Shown here: piece by piece, positions 55,730 to 63,540 of the stretch
Numbering within the stretch: the stretch's first letter is position 1
Layout: each line of letters opens with the position of its first letter
Assembly: GCF_036014175.1 (NCBI RefSeq)
Contig: NZ_CP107917.1
Location: forward strand, 7,130,001 to 7,194,000
DNA: 64,000 bases
From: Streptomyces sp. NBC_00443
GTDB taxonomy: Bacteria > Actinomycetota > Actinomycetes > Streptomycetales > Streptomycetaceae
Reading direction: 5' to 3'
Position numbers and translations under genes: made by a program
The notes under the pieces: generated by a model
Told to the model about the DNA's origin: nothing
The model's database searches: none
Seen by the model: only the letters and a program-made list of their open reading frames with translations

Positions 55730-56431
55730 ATGACCCGTCGCACCGACGCCCACCCCGACCTCACCCGCGCCGAGATCGGCGCCCCCTTCTTCAGTACCTG
55801 GCGGGTCGGCACCCCCTTGCGACAGCAGCAGACCGTGGAGGCGATCGCCGGCACCTGGGCGCGCCGCCCCTGGCCCGCCGACGGCCTGCTCGGCTACCAC
55901 GTCTACACCGGGCACGACGCCGCCACCCTCCTGCACTACTCGCAGTGGCGCGGCGAGCAGGCCTACGAGGCCTTCGTGAAGACCCACCGCCAGGAGCGCA
56001 ACGACGAGATCGACACGGCCGTACCGGGCATCGAGCGGCTCGGACTCGGCCGGTACCGGCACTACCGCAGCGGCACGCGCGAGGGTGACACCCGCGTCCC
56101 CGGCTGCATCGTGATCGTCGACATCGAGTTCGAGGGCCCCGACCCCGACCGGCAGCGCGCCTGGGTCGACGCCGTCTTCGAGGCGCTGGAGAGCGAGCCG
56201 AAGCCCCATCCCGGGGGCATCTCCGCCCACTTCCACCTGAGCACCGACGGCACCCGTGTCCTGAACTACGCCGAGTGGGAGAGCGCGACCGCCCACATCG
56301 ACGCCCTCGCCGCCCCGGGCGACGGCATCGGGTCGGCGTCCGAGCTGTGGCACCGCGTCCAGACCTGGCCGGGGCTGAAGAGCAGCACGGTCAGCCGGTA
56401 CGACCACGCCCTCGGCCTCGTTCCCGACTGA
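55730..56431 (+). CDS. Antibiotic biosynthesis monooxygenase (ABM)-fold protein, two domains
   Basis: A 233-residue soluble protein with two dimeric alpha-beta-barrel (ABM) units: the first about 20-110 (FFSTWRVGTPLRQQQTVEAIAGTWARR, LLHYSQWRGEQAYEAF) and the second about 125-225 (CIVIVDIEFEGPDPDRQRAWVDAVFEALE, VLNYAEWESATAHIDAL). ABM proteins oxidise or cyclise aromatic compounds without cofactor, but many have no known role. ATG 55730 has GGAGG five bases upstream; an ATG 15 bp upstream is less suitable. Monocistronic. Confidence 0.82.
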   Translation: MTRRTDAHPDLTRAEIGAPFFSTWRVGTPLRQQQTVEAIAGTWARRPWPADGLLGYHVYTGHDAATLLHYSQWRGEQAYEAFVKTHRQERNDEIDTAVPGIERLGLGRYRHYRSGTREGDTRVPGCIVIVDIEFEGPDPDRQRAWVDAVFEALESEPKPHPGGISAHFHLSTDGTRVLNYAEWESATAHIDALAAPGDGIGSASELWHRVQTWPGLKSSTVSRYDHALGLVPD

Positions 56432-56534
56432 CGCCGAGGGGGTCGCCGTACAAGGTCCAACGAGGCAACCAGGCCACCTCACCGAAAGCTCCAATCGTCT
56501 GGACAAAAAAAGTTTTCGGTGAGACGGTGGACGC

Positions 56535-57143
56535 ATGCTGGACGTCACCGTGATCGAGGACCCCGAGGCCGCAGCCGTCTCCCTGGACCCCACAAGGGCC
56601 CGGCTGCTCGCCGAGCTGGCGGCCGGCCCCGCGTCGGCCGCCATGCTGGCCGGCAAGGTCGGGCTGCCCAGGCAGAAGGTGAACTACCACCTCAGGGCAC
56701 TGGAGCGGCACGGACTGGTGGAGCTGGCCGGCGAGCGCCGCAAGGGCAACGTCACCGAGCGGCTGATGCAGGCGACCGCCGCGTCGTACGTCATCTCGCC
56801 GCTCGCGCTCGCCGCGGTGCAGCCGGACCCGGACCGCTTCCGTGACCAGCTCTCCGCCCGCTGGCTGCTCGCGCTCGGCGCCCGGCTCGTCCGGGACGTC
56901 GGCTCGCTGATCACCGGCGCCGCGAAGGCCCGGAAGGGGCTGGCGACGTACGCCCTGGACGGCGAGGTCCGCTTCGCCTCGGCGGCCGAACGGGCCGCGT
57001 TCATCCAGGAGTTGACGGCGGGCGTGAGCGCGCTGATCCACAAGTACGACGCGCCCGACGCGCAGGGCGGCCGCGATCACCGGATCGTGGTCGCCGTACA
57101 CCCCACGGTCAAGGACCAGCCGAACCCCGCACTCGACCAGTAA
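56535..57143 (+). CDS. ArsR-type helix-turn-helix regulator
   Basis: A 202-residue protein with a winged-helix DNA-binding domain: LDPTRARLLAELAAGPASAAMLAGKVGLPRQKVNYHLRALERHGLVELAGERRKGN, about 16-72. The C-terminal two-thirds is helical and might bind a ligand. It lies 16 bp upstream of an AHSA1/SRPBCC gene, a pair found often in actinobacteria, so it probably regulates that gene and itself. Start ATG 56535; an A-run (CAAAAAAAG) is just upstream. Confidence 0.88.
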   Translation: MLDVTVIEDPEAAAVSLDPTRARLLAELAAGPASAAMLAGKVGLPRQKVNYHLRALERHGLVELAGERRKGNVTERLMQATAASYVISPLALAAVQPDPDRFRDQLSARWLLALGARLVRDVGSLITGAAKARKGLATYALDGEVRFASAAERAAFIQELTAGVSALIHKYDAPDAQGGRDHRIVVAVHPTVKDQPNPALDQ

Positions 57144-57159
57144 GCAGCAGGAGCCCACC

Positions 57160-57891
57160 ATGTCCAAGGAATTCGAGATCGTCCGTGAGTTCGAGGTCGA
57201 CGCCTCTCCGGAGGAGGTGTGGGAGGCCGTCACGCAGGGGACCGGAGCCTATCTGTGGCCGATGGATCCCCCCGAGCCGCGGGTCGGCGGCGCCGCGGCC
57301 TTCGGCTCCACGGTCACCGCCTGGGATCCGCCGAACCACCTCACCGTCCGCAGCGAGGACGTCGGATTCCCGACCCAGTCGGTCAACCAGCTGGAGCACG
57401 TCATCGAGGCGCGCGACGGGGGCAGGCGCGCCTGGGTGCGCTATGTGCACAGCGGCATCTTCACCGACGACTGGGACAACCAGTACGACGGCGCCGCCAA
57501 GCACACCGACTTCTATCTGCACACCCTGCGCGAGTACCTGACGCACTTCGCGCCCCGCCCGGTGACCTTCGCCCAGCTGGAAGGCCCGGAGGCGAGCCAG
57601 GCGCCCGACGCCTTCGCCGTCGTCGGACCGGCGCTCGGGCTCGGGAGCGGCGACGCCCAGGGCGGGCGGGTGACCGTGCGAGGGCCGGAGGCCTTCGACG
57701 CCGTACTCGACTACCGCGACCCGTACTTCATCGGGCTGCGCACGGACACCGCCCTCATCCGTGTCTTCGGACGCAACCACTGGGGTGCCCCGGTCGGCAT
57801 CAGCGTCCACGACTTCGCCCCGGACGCCGACGCCAAGGCGACCGAGTCCGCATGGCAGGACTGGCTGAACGGCGTGTTCAGCCAGTCCTGA
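57160..57891 (+). CDS. SRPBCC-family (AHSA1-like) protein
   Basis: A 243-residue protein with an N-terminal START-like SRPBCC domain: FEIVREFEVDASPEEVWEAVTQGTGAYLWPMD, a VTAWDPPNHLTVRS strand and a C-terminal helix (HTDFYLHTLREYLTHF), ending near residue 130. A C-terminal extension of about 110 residues follows. Such proteins bind hydrophobic ligands or act as co-chaperone-like factors. ATG 57160 after CAGCAGGAG. Partner of the ArsR-type gene. Convergent with the nuclease gene, 13 bp between stops. Confidence 0.88.
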   Translation: MSKEFEIVREFEVDASPEEVWEAVTQGTGAYLWPMDPPEPRVGGAAAFGSTVTAWDPPNHLTVRSEDVGFPTQSVNQLEHVIEARDGGRRAWVRYVHSGIFTDDWDNQYDGAAKHTDFYLHTLREYLTHFAPRPVTFAQLEGPEASQAPDAFAVVGPALGLGSGDAQGGRVTVRGPEAFDAVLDYRDPYFIGLRTDTALIRVFGRNHWGAPVGISVHDFAPDADAKATESAWQDWLNGVFSQS

Positions 57892-57904
57892 ACCTCACCG
57901 GAGG

Positions 57905-59731
57905 TTACGGACGGAACCGCAGCACCTGCGGGTCGTGGTCGCTGATCTGGTCGTTGAACTCCGAGTTGACGTGCACGCTGTCGTACTCGAAGTCGCAGGA
58001 ACGCCGGATCGACGGGCTGACCAGGATCTGGTCCAGCGTCTGGGCGTTGCCCTGGTAGACGTAGGAGTAACGCTCGCTCCTGGGCAGCGACTTGATCGCC
58101 GACCACAGGGCGCCGTCGTCCTCCAGCAGCTGGGTGGTGCCGGAGAACTCGAAGTCGTTGATGTCGCCGAGCGTGACGACGTCCGCGTTCTTCTGGACGG
58201 CCAGGATGTCCTTGACGAAGGTGTTGACCGCGGTCGCCTGGAGGTGACGCTGGGTCTCCGAGCTGCGGGTCGGCGGCTGGTACTGCGCGTGCAGCGACTG
58301 GTCGCCGCCCTTGGAGGCGAAGTGGTTGGCGATCACGAAGACCGTGCGGCCGCGGAACTCGAACTCGCCGGCCAGCGGCTTGCGGCTGTTCGTCCAGGCC
58401 GCGTTCGCGGGGTCGATACGGCCGGGGGAGACCGTCAGCGCCGCCTTGCCCTTCACCTTGGTCACACCGGCGGCGGTCGTGGCGTCGCCGCCCGCGCGGT
58501 CGGTGAAGGAGACCCGCTTCGGGTTGAACAGGAACACCTGGCGGATGTTGCCGCCCGGCTCGCCGCCGTCGGCCTTGTCGACCGGGTCGATGGAACGCCA
58601 GTCGTAGGCCGGGCCGCCCGCCGCGACGATCGCGTCGATCAGCTTGCCCACCGTCTGGTCGGCGGCGACCGTGCCGTCGTTCTTCGCGCCGTTGTTGTCC
58701 TGGATCTCCTCCAGGGACACGATGTCGGGCGACTGGAGGTTGTTCACGATCGCGGAGGCGTGCTCGGCGAACGTCGCGTCGGACGGGTCGAGGTTCTCGA
58801 CGTTGTACGTAGCGACCGCCAGCTCGTCGCGCCGCTGCTTCTGGGTCGTCTCCCGCTTGAGGCCACCGCTCTTGACGGTGCCGAGCTCGCTCGCGACGAG
58901 GGTGTAGCCGCCGAACTGGTTGTAGTCCAGCGGGCCGGCGGTGGTGCCGGTGAGGGTGTCACCCACGTTCGCGGCCGGGAACTCGGCGCCGGGGCCGAGC
59001 GACTGGATCTGCAGCCGGCCGGTGTTCTGGGAGTCGTAGGAGCCGTAGACCGTGCCGCCGCGGCGGTTGCGGTGCTCCCACGGCTTCACCGTCACCCACA
59101 GCTCGTAGAAGTCGTCGGTCGCCGTGACCACGCGGGCGTCGGCGACCTCGACGTTCATGCCCTCCAGGGACTCGTAGTAGTCGAGGGCGTACCTCGACGG
59201 CCGCAACGTCAGGCCGTCGATCGAGCCCTTCGCGGCCACGTCGCCGGCCGGCGTGTACCGGTCCGGCACCGAGTCCTCGTCGACGACCTTCGCGGCCGGG
59301 ACGGTGTTGCCGCTGGAGACGACGGTGACGGTCGGCTTGGTGATCTCGGTCAGCGACTGGTTGCCGGAGGCCGTGCCGCCGGGGACGTACTCGGAGACCG
59401 TACCCGCCACCAGGACCGAGTCGCCGACGGCGACCTTCGGGACGGAGCTGGTGAAGACGAAGACGCCCTCACTGGTGGCCGAGTTGGCGTCGGCGTCCGG
59501 ATCCTGGATCCAGAAGCCTCTGGACGAGCCGTAGGTGCGCACGCCGGTGACGATTCCGGCCACGTCCGTGACCTGCTTGCCGGCGTACGGGGATATGCGG
59601 GTGCTGCCCTGGATGTCATGGATGCGCACGGAGTCGGCGTGCGCGGGGGACGTGAGGACAACGGTGGACGCCGCGGAACATACGGCGGCGACGGTGAGCG
59701 CGGCGAGGCGCGCGGACTTCTTGCTCGGCAA
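57905..59731 (-). CDS. Secreted endonuclease/exonuclease/phosphatase (ExeM/NucH-like)
   Basis: A 608-residue exported protein. The signal peptide is about residues 1-32 (LAALTVAAVCSAASTVVLTSPAHA). An OB-fold-like domain (about 35-290) is followed by the EEP nuclease domain: ATYNVENLDPSDATF, DIVSLEEIQDNNG, VFVIANHFASKGGD, VVTLGDINDFEFS and DQILVSPS...NDQISDHDPQVLRF, with metal-binding Glu, Asp and His. It probably digests extracellular DNA for phosphate and nucleosides. The start is TTG 59731, six bases after GGAGGG. Monocistronic. Confidence 0.9.
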   Translation of the reverse strand: MPSKKSARLAALTVAAVCSAASTVVLTSPAHADSVRIHDIQGSTRISPYAGKQVTDVAGIVTGVRTYGSSRGFWIQDPDADANSATSEGVFVFTSSVPKVAVGDSVLVAGTVSEYVPGGTASGNQSLTEITKPTVTVVSSGNTVPAAKVVDEDSVPDRYTPAGDVAAKGSIDGLTLRPSRYALDYYESLEGMNVEVADARVVTATDDFYELWVTVKPWEHRNRRGGTVYGSYDSQNTGRLQIQSLGPGAEFPAANVGDTLTGTTAGPLDYNQFGGYTLVASELGTVKSGGLKRETTQKQRRDELAVATYNVENLDPSDATFAEHASAIVNNLQSPDIVSLEEIQDNNGAKNDGTVAADQTVGKLIDAIVAAGGPAYDWRSIDPVDKADGGEPGGNIRQVFLFNPKRVSFTDRAGGDATTAAGVTKVKGKAALTVSPGRIDPANAAWTNSRKPLAGEFEFRGRTVFVIANHFASKGGDQSLHAQYQPPTRSSETQRHLQATAVNTFVKDILAVQKNADVVTLGDINDFEFSGTTQLLEDDGALWSAIKSLPRSERYSYVYQGNAQTLDQILVSPSIRRSCDFEYDSVHVNSEFNDQISDHDPQVLRFRP

Positions 59732-60047
59732 CGGGATCCCTCCGGGGACATACGTGGGCGCCGGGACGAGGGTGGTGCGTGGAACGGTCGGTGCAGGCGC
59801 GACCGGTGGGGCGGCGGCGACGCGCGTAGAAAATACAGTGAACAGATGTCCGCTCGATTTCTACGCGCGTCAATCTCCTGCCTGCTCCGGTCACTTGTCA
59901 AGGTTTCGGCCATGTACACCGCCCGGCGGGGAGATGAACCGGGCGGCATAGGTGGAAACCCGTCTAGGCTGAGCGGTTGAGCCGTGAAGTGGAGCGGCTG
60001 GGCCGTGACGCCTACGGCCCTGCGGAACGCCCTAGGAGAACCAGCCG
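59732..60047. other. Divergent intergenic region with long inverted repeat
   Basis: No gene in 316 bp. It contains an inverted repeat with 12-bp arms CGCGCGTAGAAA (59821-59832) and TTTCTACGCGCG (59858-59869) around a 25-nt loop, upstream of the nuclease gene. Inside the loop the minus strand has one GTTCAC half-site of PHO-box type, too weak alone to be convincing. Confidence 0.5.
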
Positions 60048-61481
60048 ATGTCAGACAGCTCCCCCCTGCCGCCGGTGCGGCTGCATCCCGAAGCGGAGCT
60101 GGCGCGGGACGCCCTGTCCACGCCGTTGCTTGCCCGGGCCGCGCGGCTGGCCCGCTGGGCCGGGCCCGACACCCGGGTCGACGCGGGGGGAGGCCTGGTC
60201 GAAGAGCAGCTGCCGGCCGCCGCCGCGGTGCTCGGCCTGAGCGGGGACGACGCCGCCGCGTACGCCAGTGAGGCCTTCCGCGTCGCCGTCGACACCGGGC
60301 TGGTGGAGATCGTCGACGAGGACGCGGGCACCGTCGCGGTGGGCGCGGACCTGGCGCTGCTGACCGGCGGCTCGCCGCAGGACGTGCTCGCGGTGTGGCT
60401 CGTGGCACTGGAGACGGTGCTCGCGGACGCGAGCGTGCCCGACCTCGACGACCTGGTCGACGCCATGGACGCGGGCGGTGAGATCGACCTCTCCACGCTG
60501 GACTGGGACCCCGAGGCCGACGCGGAGTTCCTCGACGGAGTGCTCGGCAACCTGTACCTGCTGACGGTCAGCGAGGACGGGCCGGGCGACACGCCCGTGC
60601 CGCTTCCGGCCCTCGCCGCATCGATGATCGTGCCCAGCGACATGGGCGAGCCCACGAACGACGTGCTGGAGCAGGTCTCCGACGCGATGATGCGCCTGGA
60701 CGACCAGTTCCGGCTGCTGGAGCCGGTCGGCCTGGTGGAGTACCACCCGGTGGACGAGGCCCTGATGGCGGACGTCGAGGCCGCCGAGGAGGCGGCCGCC
60801 GCCGTCGACGACACCGACGTGTCGCGGTACGGCATGGTGCGGCTGACCCCGCTCGGGCTGTACGGGCTGCGGGCGCGGCTGCTGGAGGCCGGGTTCGAGT
60901 CGCCCGCGGTCGGGGACCTGGCGGACAAGGGCGCCGACGCGCTGCTCGACGGCACGGCCACTTTCCCGCAGGCCGCCGCGCACGCCGAGACCGTGCAGTG
61001 GCTGGCCGGTCGCGAACCCCTCGCCGCGGCGCGGGAGTTGCTGGCGGCGGCACGAGGCCTGGACGCCGGGGCGCCGCTGCGGCGGCTGCGCTGCCAGCAG
61101 GCACTGTCCCTGGTGGGCGCGGAGGCCGAGCCGGCGCTGCGGGAGGTCCTCGACGATCCGGAGCTGGGCGGGCTGGCCCGGGTCTGGCTGACCGAGGCTG
61201 GGTTCTCCGACGTGCCCCCGCCCTCCCAGGACCTGGTGTTCTGGCTGACCGTCGACACGCTTGCCGCGCAGCTCGCGGCCGAGGGGAACTCCGACGAGCT
61301 GCGGGCCCTGGTGGAGGGGCTGGCCGCGCAGCACAGCGGGTTCTTCGCGGCGGCCTGGCGGGTCGAGCATCCGGCCACGGCGGATGTGCTGGAGGCGATG
61401 GGGCGGCTGCATCCGGACAAGAAGATCGCGAAGGAAGCGCGGAAGGCTGCGTTCAAGGCTCGGTCGCAGCAGGGGGGCTGA
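60048..61481 (+). CDS. Conserved hypothetical protein, HEAT-like
   Basis: A 477-residue acidic, all-helical soluble protein (MSDSSPLPPVRLHPEAELARDALSTPLL...). I recognise no domain with certainty. Repeating leucine and alanine patterns in the last 150 residues (LRRLRCQQALSLVGAEAEPALREVLDDPELGGLARVWLTEAGF) look like HEAT-type repeats, and the first half carries an Asp/Glu-rich stretch (about 215-245). No signal peptide or membrane helix. ATG 60048. Its neighbours give no clue to function. Conserved in Streptomyces, as I recall. Confidence 0.75.
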   Translation: MSDSSPLPPVRLHPEAELARDALSTPLLARAARLARWAGPDTRVDAGGGLVEEQLPAAAAVLGLSGDDAAAYASEAFRVAVDTGLVEIVDEDAGTVAVGADLALLTGGSPQDVLAVWLVALETVLADASVPDLDDLVDAMDAGGEIDLSTLDWDPEADAEFLDGVLGNLYLLTVSEDGPGDTPVPLPALAASMIVPSDMGEPTNDVLEQVSDAMMRLDDQFRLLEPVGLVEYHPVDEALMADVEAAEEAAAAVDDTDVSRYGMVRLTPLGLYGLRARLLEAGFESPAVGDLADKGADALLDGTATFPQAAAHAETVQWLAGREPLAAARELLAAARGLDAGAPLRRLRCQQALSLVGAEAEPALREVLDDPELGGLARVWLTEAGFSDVPPPSQDLVFWLTVDTLAAQLAAEGNSDELRALVEGLAAQHSGFFAAAWRVEHPATADVLEAMGRLHPDKKIAKEARKAAFKARSQQGG

Positions 61482-61494
61482 GCTGGTTCCGCGC

Positions 61495-61615
61495 GTGCGG
61501 GTGCGTGGGGGCTGGTCGCGCCCACTCGCGGGACTACATGGCCCGGGAGTCGAGGGCATCACGCGGCGGCGCCGCACATCGACACAGCCCCGCGCCCCTG
61601 AAGGGGCGCTGCCGT
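61495..61615. repeat. Streptomyces intergenic repeat element with hairpin
   Basis: GGGGGCTGGTCGCGCCCAC (near 61507), then GCGGCGGCGCCGCACATCGA and CAGCCCCGCGCCCCT with the hairpin GCGCCCC-TGAA-GGGGCGC. These are pieces of a repeat I recognise in many Streptomyces intergenic regions. About 35 bp of other sequence interrupts it. The hairpin could stop transcription from the hypothetical gene at 60048. Confidence 0.5.
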
Positions 61616-61660
61616 GACCGACGTGGATTCATGGAAGCAGGCCCACTGAATCCGCCCCCA

Positions 61661-61682
61661 GTTCAACTCCTGTTCAGACATG
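61661..61682 (+). promoter_or_regulatory. Candidate PHO box (PhoP site)
   Basis: GTTCAACTCCT directly followed by GTTCAGACATG: two GTTCA cores spaced 11 bp apart, the arrangement of Streptomyces PhoP boxes. It lies 69 bp upstream of the phosphatase start. Confidence 0.6.
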
Positions 61683-61750
61683 AGCGGCAGCGTTGCGGCG
61701 TTCCGGAGTTCGCCGCCCTCCACGGCACACCCACGGTCACAGGAGACAGC

Positions 61751-63199
61751 ATGTCGCTCACCCGCAGGGACTTCGCCAGGAATTCCGCGATCACCGGGGC
61801 CGGTGTCGCGCTGGCGGGCAGCGCCGGCGTTCTCGCCACCGCGCCGAACGCGCTCGCGTCCACGGAGTCCGAGACCGCGAGCGAGGAGTCCGCGGACGCC
61901 CACTGTGGCGGTGTCGGCTACGGACCCCTCGTCCCGGACCCGAAGGGCCTCCTCGCCCTGCCCGCCGGGTTCAAGTACCGGATCATCACCTACAGCGGTA
62001 AGACCAAGCTGGAGTCGGGCGAGTTCACCCCCTCGAACCACGACGGCACGGCCACCTTCGACGGCCCGCGCGGCACGACCCTCCTCGTCAACAACCACGA
62101 GCTGAAGGGCCCGCGCGCCGACTGGGACCACCCCGTCCCGCTCACCGAGGGCCTCGTCTACGACCCCGCCGCGGCCGGCGGCTGCACCGTCGTCGAGGTC
62201 CGCCCCGGCGGGCAGGTCGCCGAATGGGTCGGCATCGCGGGCACCTCCACCAACTGCGCGGGCGGCAGCACCCCTTGGGGCACCTGGCTCACCTGCGAGG
62301 AGAACTCCGACAAGGCCGGCACCAACGGCATGACCAAGGACCACGGCTACGTCTTCGAGGTCGACCCCATCGACCGGCGCGCCAACAAGGACCCCAAGCC
62401 GCTGAAGTTCTTCGGCCGCTACGACCACGAGGCCGTCGTCATCGACCCCAAGCGCGGCCACGCCTACCTCACCGAGGACGCGGCCTCGCCCAACGGCCTG
62501 TTCTTCCGCTGGACCCCGCCGAAGGGCTTCGAGTACGGCCGCGGCAAGTTCCGCAAGCTGGCCGACGACGCCGGTGTCCTCCAGGCGCCCAAGTGCTTCG
62601 ACTCAGGCGGCAAGTTCGTCGACGACCTCTCCCGTGCCACGAAGATCGGCACGGTGTACGGCGTCGACTGGGTGGACGTCCCCGACCGGGACGCGAAGAC
62701 CACTCCCGTGCGCAAGCAGTTCGCCGCCGGCGAGATCACCCGCGCCCGCAAGCTGGAGGGCATGTGGTGGGGCGACGGCGGCGCCTACATCGTCTCCTCG
62801 TACGCCCGTGAGGAGAGCCCCGGCCGGCACGACGGCCAGGTCTGGTTCTACGACCCCAAGCGCCGCACCCTCACCCTGAAGGTCCTGCTCGGCGTCAACC
62901 CCGACCCGTCCAAGGACGGCGCTTTCGACGGCCCGGACAACATCACCGTCTCCCCGTACGGCGGCCTCGTCATCGCCGAGGACGGCGAGGGCGTCCAGCA
63001 CCTCTTCGGCGCCACCGACAGCGGCCGCACGTACCCGATCGCCCGCAACGAGCTGAACATCGGCACCGAGGACGAGCCGGAATACAGCGAGTTCACCGGC
63101 GTCACGTTCTCGTGCGACGGAAAGACCCTCTACGCCAACATCCAGACCCCGGGCATCATGCTCGCGATCACGGGGCCGTGGAAGCGGCAGCGGCGGTAA
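61751..63199 (+). CDS. PhoX-family (DUF839) alkaline phosphatase
   Basis: A 482-residue exported protein with a Tat signal (SLTRRDFARNSAITGAGVALAG, TRRDF twin-arginine). The mature part is a PhoX-type propeller: NHDGTATFDGPRGTTLLVNNHEL, GGSTPWGTWLTCEEN (catalytic region), RYDHEAVVIDPKRGHAYLTEDAAS, GEGVQHLF and FSCDGKTLYANIQTPG. PhoX enzymes use calcium and iron and release phosphate from esters outside the cell. ATG 61751 after AGGAGACAGC. A PHO box upstream suggests control by phosphate starvation. Confidence 0.88.
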   Translation: MSLTRRDFARNSAITGAGVALAGSAGVLATAPNALASTESETASEESADAHCGGVGYGPLVPDPKGLLALPAGFKYRIITYSGKTKLESGEFTPSNHDGTATFDGPRGTTLLVNNHELKGPRADWDHPVPLTEGLVYDPAAAGGCTVVEVRPGGQVAEWVGIAGTSTNCAGGSTPWGTWLTCEENSDKAGTNGMTKDHGYVFEVDPIDRRANKDPKPLKFFGRYDHEAVVIDPKRGHAYLTEDAASPNGLFFRWTPPKGFEYGRGKFRKLADDAGVLQAPKCFDSGGKFVDDLSRATKIGTVYGVDWVDVPDRDAKTTPVRKQFAAGEITRARKLEGMWWGDGGAYIVSSYAREESPGRHDGQVWFYDPKRRTLTLKVLLGVNPDPSKDGAFDGPDNITVSPYGGLVIAEDGEGVQHLFGATDSGRTYPIARNELNIGTEDEPEYSEFTGVTFSCDGKTLYANIQTPGIMLAITGPWKRQRR

Positions 63200-63254
63200 T
63201 TAATTCGGTCGCCCGGCCCGAGTTGCGCCTCCTACAGTGAGATCACAACGTCAC

Positions 63255-63333
63255 GCACCTCCCGGTGCGATGGCAGCGGCTACTTCTTTTCCAGAGAATC
63301 AGATGCCGCCGCCGACTTGATCTCGGGAGGCGC
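63255..63333 (+). ncRNA. Candidate Y RNA (short, YrlB-like)
   Basis: A 79-nt hairpin RNA upstream of the TROVE gene. The closing stem is CCTCCCG (63258-63264) with CGGGAGG (63324-63330). An asymmetric internal region follows, with GGTGCGATGG-type sequence on the 5' strand and GACTTGATCTC on the 3' strand. An inner stem GGCAGCGGC (63272-63280) with GCCGCCGCC (63305-63313) carries a 24-nt pyrimidine-rich loop. The 5' strand matches GGUCCGAAGG, the Ro-binding helix of vertebrate Y1 RNA as I remember it, at 8 of 10 positions. The 3' ACUUGA also matches. A -10-like TACAGT lies at 63233-63238. Confidence 0.65.
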
Positions 63334-63340
63334 AGCTCAT

Positions 63341-63494
63341 GGTGGGTGCCCGGTGCGCAGGCAACGGTTACTTCATTGGATCAGATGGTTGCGGGTTCGA
63401 ATCCCGTCACCGACCTCGGGTCGGTGTAGCTCAATCGGATAGAGCATCCGACTAAAGTCCGTCGCCGACTCCTGATCTCGGGCACCCACCTTTT
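63341..63494 (+). ncRNA. yrlA: Candidate YrlA-type Y RNA with tRNA-like domain
   Basis: A structured RNA of about 154 nt directly before the TROVE gene. A perfect 12-bp stem GGTGGGTGCCCG (63341-63352) with its complement (63479-63490) closes it and is followed by TTTT. Next comes a Ro-binding-like region, GGTGCG on the 5' side and GCCGACTCCTGATCTC on the 3' side, shared with the shorter RNA upstream. A long helix then leads to a tRNA-like head. The head has a T arm GCGGG-TTCGAAT-CCCGT (63391-63407), an acceptor-like stem CACCGACC/GGTCGGTG closed by TCG (63408-63426), and a D arm GCTC-AATCGGATA-GAGC (63429-63445). This is the known YrlA design. Confidence 0.8.
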
Positions 63495-63540
63495 GCTGCG
63501 TCTCCCTCCGAAACGCAAACGAATTCGGGGGGAATTCACC

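Noticed and set aside
63385..63462. An ordinary tRNA gene in the region with TTCGAAT and GTAGCTC
   Set aside because: The T arm comes before the D arm, the acceptor strands are joined by a 3-nt loop and no anticodon arm with CCA end follows. It fits the tRNA-like part of a Y RNA instead.
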